DNA from: Chitinimonas_A lacunae | GTDB taxonomy: Bacteria > Pseudomonadota > Gammaproteobacteria > Burkholderiales > Chitinimonadaceae | Reading direction: 5' to 3' | Assembly (NCBI RefSeq): GCF_042650885.1 | Contig: NZ_JBHSBU010000001.1 | Location: 2,666,001 to 2,730,000 of the forward strand | Length of the DNA stretch: 64,000 bases | Part shown: positions 63,782 through 64,000 of the stretch, piece after piece | How the letters are laid out: every line of letters begins with the position of its first letter | Position numbering within the stretch: position 1 is the stretch's first letter | Notes under the pieces: model-generated | The model's input: the letters and a program-made list of their open reading frames with translations, nothing else | The model's database searches: none | What the model was told of the DNA's origin: nothing | Position numbers and translations under genes: made by a program

Positions 63782-64000
63782 GCCGCCACTGAGTCGCTTC
63801 GGTGGGTTCCTGCTGCTGGCGGCATTGCCTCACCGCTCACTTCACAGGCTAACCGGGCGTGTCCCGCCCTTAGAACATTGATCGCGCCGACCAAGTCGGC
63901 GTTTTCCTCGACACCGCATTCCACGCAGGCGAACCGCGCTTGTGTCTGGCGATTCTCCGCTGACACATGCCCGCAGCACGGGCAGGTTCGGCTTGTGTTC
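63766..64000 (-). CDS. tnpB: IS200/IS605-family TnpB (OrfB) RNA-guided nuclease, partial
   Basis: Only the C-terminal 77 residues are in the window; the gene continues beyond 64000. Visible are the zinc finger (NTSRTCPCCGHVSAENR ... FACVECG) and the last RuvC motif ENADLVGAINVLRAG with its Asp. A tail ending GTHRSDSVAAQCRA follows. TnpB proteins are RNA-guided DNA nucleases of these transposons and relatives of Cas12. The right-end RNA (reRNA/omega RNA) would normally be encoded across this 3' end, so the guide region may lie in the flank at about 63700-63800. Whether the copy is intact and has a tnpA partner cannot be judged here. Confidence 0.85.
   Translation of the reverse strand, partial: NTSRTCPCCGHVSAENRQTQARFACVECGVEENADLVGAINVLRAGHARLACEVSGEAMPPAAGTHRSDSVAAQCRA

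Overview
The window is 64 kb of GC-rich, gene-dense chromosome from a Gram-negative bacterium. It carries Lpt/LPS genes, a complete dcw cluster ending in lpxC, MurNAc recycling genes (amgK, murU), lptD-surA-pdxA and the DUF721 / M23 peptidase / secA neighbourhood. That combination fits the Betaproteobacteria, with a Neisseriales- or Chitinimonas-like organism as a guess. No rRNA, tRNA or CRISPR array was found. All family assignments come from reading translated sequence and motifs; no database search was run.

Layout. 1-3.3 kb: leftward operon kdsD-kdsC-lptC-lptA-lptB (Kdo synthesis plus the LPS bridge), with lptB cut by the window edge. 3.4-8.7 kb: rightward CPA2 antiporter, an unusual zinc-ribbon membrane protein with an HEFGH motif, a large acetyl-CoA hydrolase/transferase-family protein and a tiny coupled ORF pair. 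9.1-13 kb: a leftward TetR regulator, DUF4442 protein and enoyl-CoA hydratase/isomerase set facing an MFS transporter, then a small lipoprotein. 13.2-17.3 kb: a secreted polyhydroxybutyrate-depolymerase-like esterase, then leftward amgK-ltaE-murU. 17.4-22 kb: lptD-surA-pdxA. 22.1-25.4 kb: lipoprotein, rsmE, a thioredoxin-fold protein and an orphan response regulator with an unrecognised output half.

25.6-28.2 kb is the most unusual stretch. It holds an intact secreted protein built of four degenerate modules plus a C-terminal domain. Upstream lies a frameshifted, truncated relative, and downstream a 27-codon C-terminal scrap of another relative: a decaying tandem family that I do not recognise.

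28.5-46.4 kb: the leftward dcw cluster mraZ-rsmH-ftsL-ftsI-murE-murF-mraY-murD-ftsW-murG-murC-ddlB-ftsQ-ftsA-ftsZ-lpxC. It has a clear promoter and a phased set of MraZ-type GTGGG boxes in front. Many start/stop codons overlap, which suggests translational coupling.

46.5-54.3 kb: small envelope proteins, msrP without an adjacent msrQ, ruvA, then a periplasmic binding protein, a PAS histidine kinase, a FixJ-type regulator and a branched-chain-amino-acid-type binding protein. 54.7-59 kb: M23 peptidase and secA leftward, DUF721 protein rightward. 59.6-64 kb: waaA and waaC leftward, a WaaE-like glycosyltransferase and a UDP-glucuronate-epimerase-like gene rightward. The 3' end of the epimerase gene runs into the end of an IS200/IS605-type TnpB element that leaves the window.
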